Below are positions 62,975 through 64,000 of a DNA stretch of 64,000 bases, in pieces. The stretch covers positions 124,001 to 188,000 of the forward strand of contig VGVV01000003.1 in the NCBI GenBank assembly GCA_016873895.1, in the 5' to 3' direction. The position numbers and the translations under genes were made by a program. The first letter of the stretch is position 1; each line of letters begins with the position of its first letter. The notes below the pieces were generated by a model. It worked only from the letters and a program-made list of their open reading frames with translations, was not told the DNA's origin and made no database searches. Source of the DNA: Ignavibacteria bacterium. Lineage in GTDB: Bacteria; Bacteroidota; Ignavibacteria; Kapaibacteriales; Kapaibacteriaceae.

Positions 62975-64000
62975 ATGGATCACAGGTCTTGGCTTTGCCG
63001 CATAATTGCAACGTTGCTTGTTGGTGGATTGTTCCGCCTGTTCTTGCTCGTTGGGCCGCTTGCTACCATGCCACAGACAGAGGATGGCCCTTCGTATCGC
63101 AAGCAGGCCCTGGAGATACTCGACGGAACAGCTGGTCACTTCTATTTTCCACCAGGAACAGCCTTATCTGCTGTGCCGTTTTATGCGCTTTGTGGTAACT
63201 CCGAGCATGTAGATCATGCCGTGGCTTCGTTCTTGTGGATTCTTTTTGCTGTTTCGTGTTCTTGGCTTGCTTGGCTGGTTCTGGAAGATAAGCGTGCCGC
63301 ATGGGTAGCAGCCTTGCTGGCTTCATTCCTACCTCATACCATTTTGGCTACGGCAACGATATCTTCGCAGCCACTCAACGCAGCCCTGGTTGCCTGTGTC
63401 CTGTCTCTTTGCTTACTAACGTACAGATCGTATTCGCTCAAATGGTGGCTACTTATCAGCATTGCTGCAGGGTTGGCGGTTGTCACTCGCCCGGCAACTG
63501 GAGTGCTCCTCATTTTGCTAATTGGCTACCTCCTTGACTTGCGCAAGCGCAACCTTGTTTCTTGGTTGCAGGTATGGGGCTCTCTCGGTTTGCTCGTTGT
63601 AGGTGTCTCGAGTTTTGTCTACCCGGTGATGCTGCACAATAGTCGGTGCGGGCAGGGGATGACGATATCAACAAACAGCGAATGGAACATGTTAGTGGGA
63701 AACAATCCATACACTCCAGACTACAAGACAGGGCATATGGGTCAGCGTCGATTCGAACGCCTTCCAGAGGATGTTAGAGCTTATCTGACAGAGATACTGC
63801 CGCACGGAGAGCCAGCTGATGCCACATATGCGGATCGCATTGCCATGCGCGATACTGCAATCGCTTACATTCAAGACCATCCAATTCGGTTTTTATATCG
63901 CGTGCTAAATCGTCTACGAGCTTTTTGGGGAATGGATTATACGGCTGCCCGTGAGCTCCAAAACACGTTCCAACTCTCTGTGGCTCCGACTGTCGCATTG
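62975..64000 (+). CDS. GT39/ArnT-like membrane glycosyltransferase (partial, runs off the end)
   Basis: An ORF of 342 codons starts at ATG 62975 and is still open at the window edge. It begins [19 protein letters not shown], then an extracytoplasmic loop with the acidic pair of GT-C enzymes ([18 protein letters not shown]). A series of helices follows ([85 protein letters not shown]). The soluble segment [16 protein letters not shown] is also typical. GT39 enzymes move sugars from a polyprenyl carrier to lipid A or proteins. The gene is divergent from uvrB with 36 bases between. The family call is by pattern; the C-terminal part is missing. Confidence 0.8.
   Translation, partial: MDHRSWLCRIIATLLVGGLFRLFLLVGPLATMPQTEDGPSYRKQALEILDGTAGHFYFPPGTALSAVPFYALCGNSEHVDHAVASFLWILFAVSCSWLAWLVLEDKRAAWVAALLASFLPHTILATATISSQPLNAALVACVLSLCLLTYRSYSLKWWLLISIAAGLAVVTRPATGVLLILLIGYLLDLRKRNLVSWLQVWGSLGLLVVGVSSFVYPVMLHNSRCGQGMTISTNSEWNMLVGNNPYTPDYKTGHMGQRRFERLPEDVRAYLTEILPHGEPADATYADRIAMRDTAIAYIQDHPIRFLYRVLNRLRAFWGMDYTAARELQNTFQLSVAPTVAL

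Noticed and set aside
62939..63139. N-terminal extension of the uvrB ORF
   Set aside because: UvrB proteins start near MSTDLTQEF; the extension is antisense to the GT39 gene.
1..64000. CRISPR arrays, insertion sequences, prophage, rRNA operon, attachment sites
   Set aside because: No regularly spaced repeats, transposase or integrase motifs, or rRNA-like sequence were seen on either strand.

Overview
The window looks like chromosomal DNA of a free-living, Gram-negative bacterium of the Bacteroidota/Chlorobiota side of the FCB group. My best guess is a Kapabacteria-type lineage, which is inference and not proven. The pointers are a very large gingipain-type C25 peptidase with a type IX secretion-like C-terminal domain, many start-proximal promoters of the Bacteroidota type TAnnTTTG, DUF2911 and secreted PIG-L proteins, RND and ABC efflux with TolC, and hopanoid-type squalene synthases (hpnC/hpnD). 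Genes are tightly packed on both strands, often with 1-4 base stop/start overlaps. There are no rRNA genes, insertion sequences, prophage or CRISPR arrays. No gene-free stretch exceeds about 220 bases.

Layout. 1-3.8 kb: 3' end of a BatA/VWA-like membrane protein, an Ogg2-type 8-oxoguanine glycosylase, a hotdog thioesterase, mtaB (tRNA modification) and a DppA-like D-aminopeptidase. 3.8-14.6 kb: a DNA-damage region. On the minus strand it holds an XRE-S24 (LexA/UmuD-like) regulator, a shortened ImuB-like Y-family protein, a DUF6504 protein, the DnaE2 polymerase, a truA, and an M48 lipoprotein protease broken by one in-frame stop. alkB is divergent. DUF2911 and PIG-L genes are inserted on the plus strand. 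A shared 15-base dyad sits over the promoters of the regulator, imuB and dnaE2. 14.6-19 kb: orphan nuoE, hpnD, hpnC and a PpiD-like foldase. 19-23.3 kb: MBL hydrolase plus Rieske protein, PASTA protein, NrnA phosphoesterase and lysine 6-transaminase. 23.4-36.9 kb: unknown membrane protein, C25 peptidase, gyrA, outer-membrane protein, acyl-CoA synthetase and a Met tRNA. 37-42.4 kb: bifunctional nuclease, etfBA and uvrA. 42.5-52.1 kb: a seven-gene efflux operon (tolC, tetR, MacA-like adaptor, separate ABC permease and ATPase, RND adaptor and pump) behind a promoter flanked by two dyads that are candidate TetR operators. 52.1-54.4 kb: msrB, a second truA, NUDIX and SRPBCC genes. 54.4-64 kb: cell-envelope genes (PBP2, O-antigen ligase-like, Wzz-like, methyltransferase, GT4), uvrB, and a GT39-type membrane glycosyltransferase running off the window end.

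Genome maintenance is a theme: ogg, dnaE2/imuB/DUF6504, the S24 regulator, alkB, uvrA, uvrB and gyrA all lie within 64 kb. The most interesting system is the dnaE2 cassette. It lacks any visible ImuA, has an ImuB missing the usual N-terminal polymerase part, and carries its own autocleavable regulator with matching operator-like sites. A second recurring signal is TAnnTTTG placed only 4-6 bases before ATG at many genes, which predicts leaderless transcripts.
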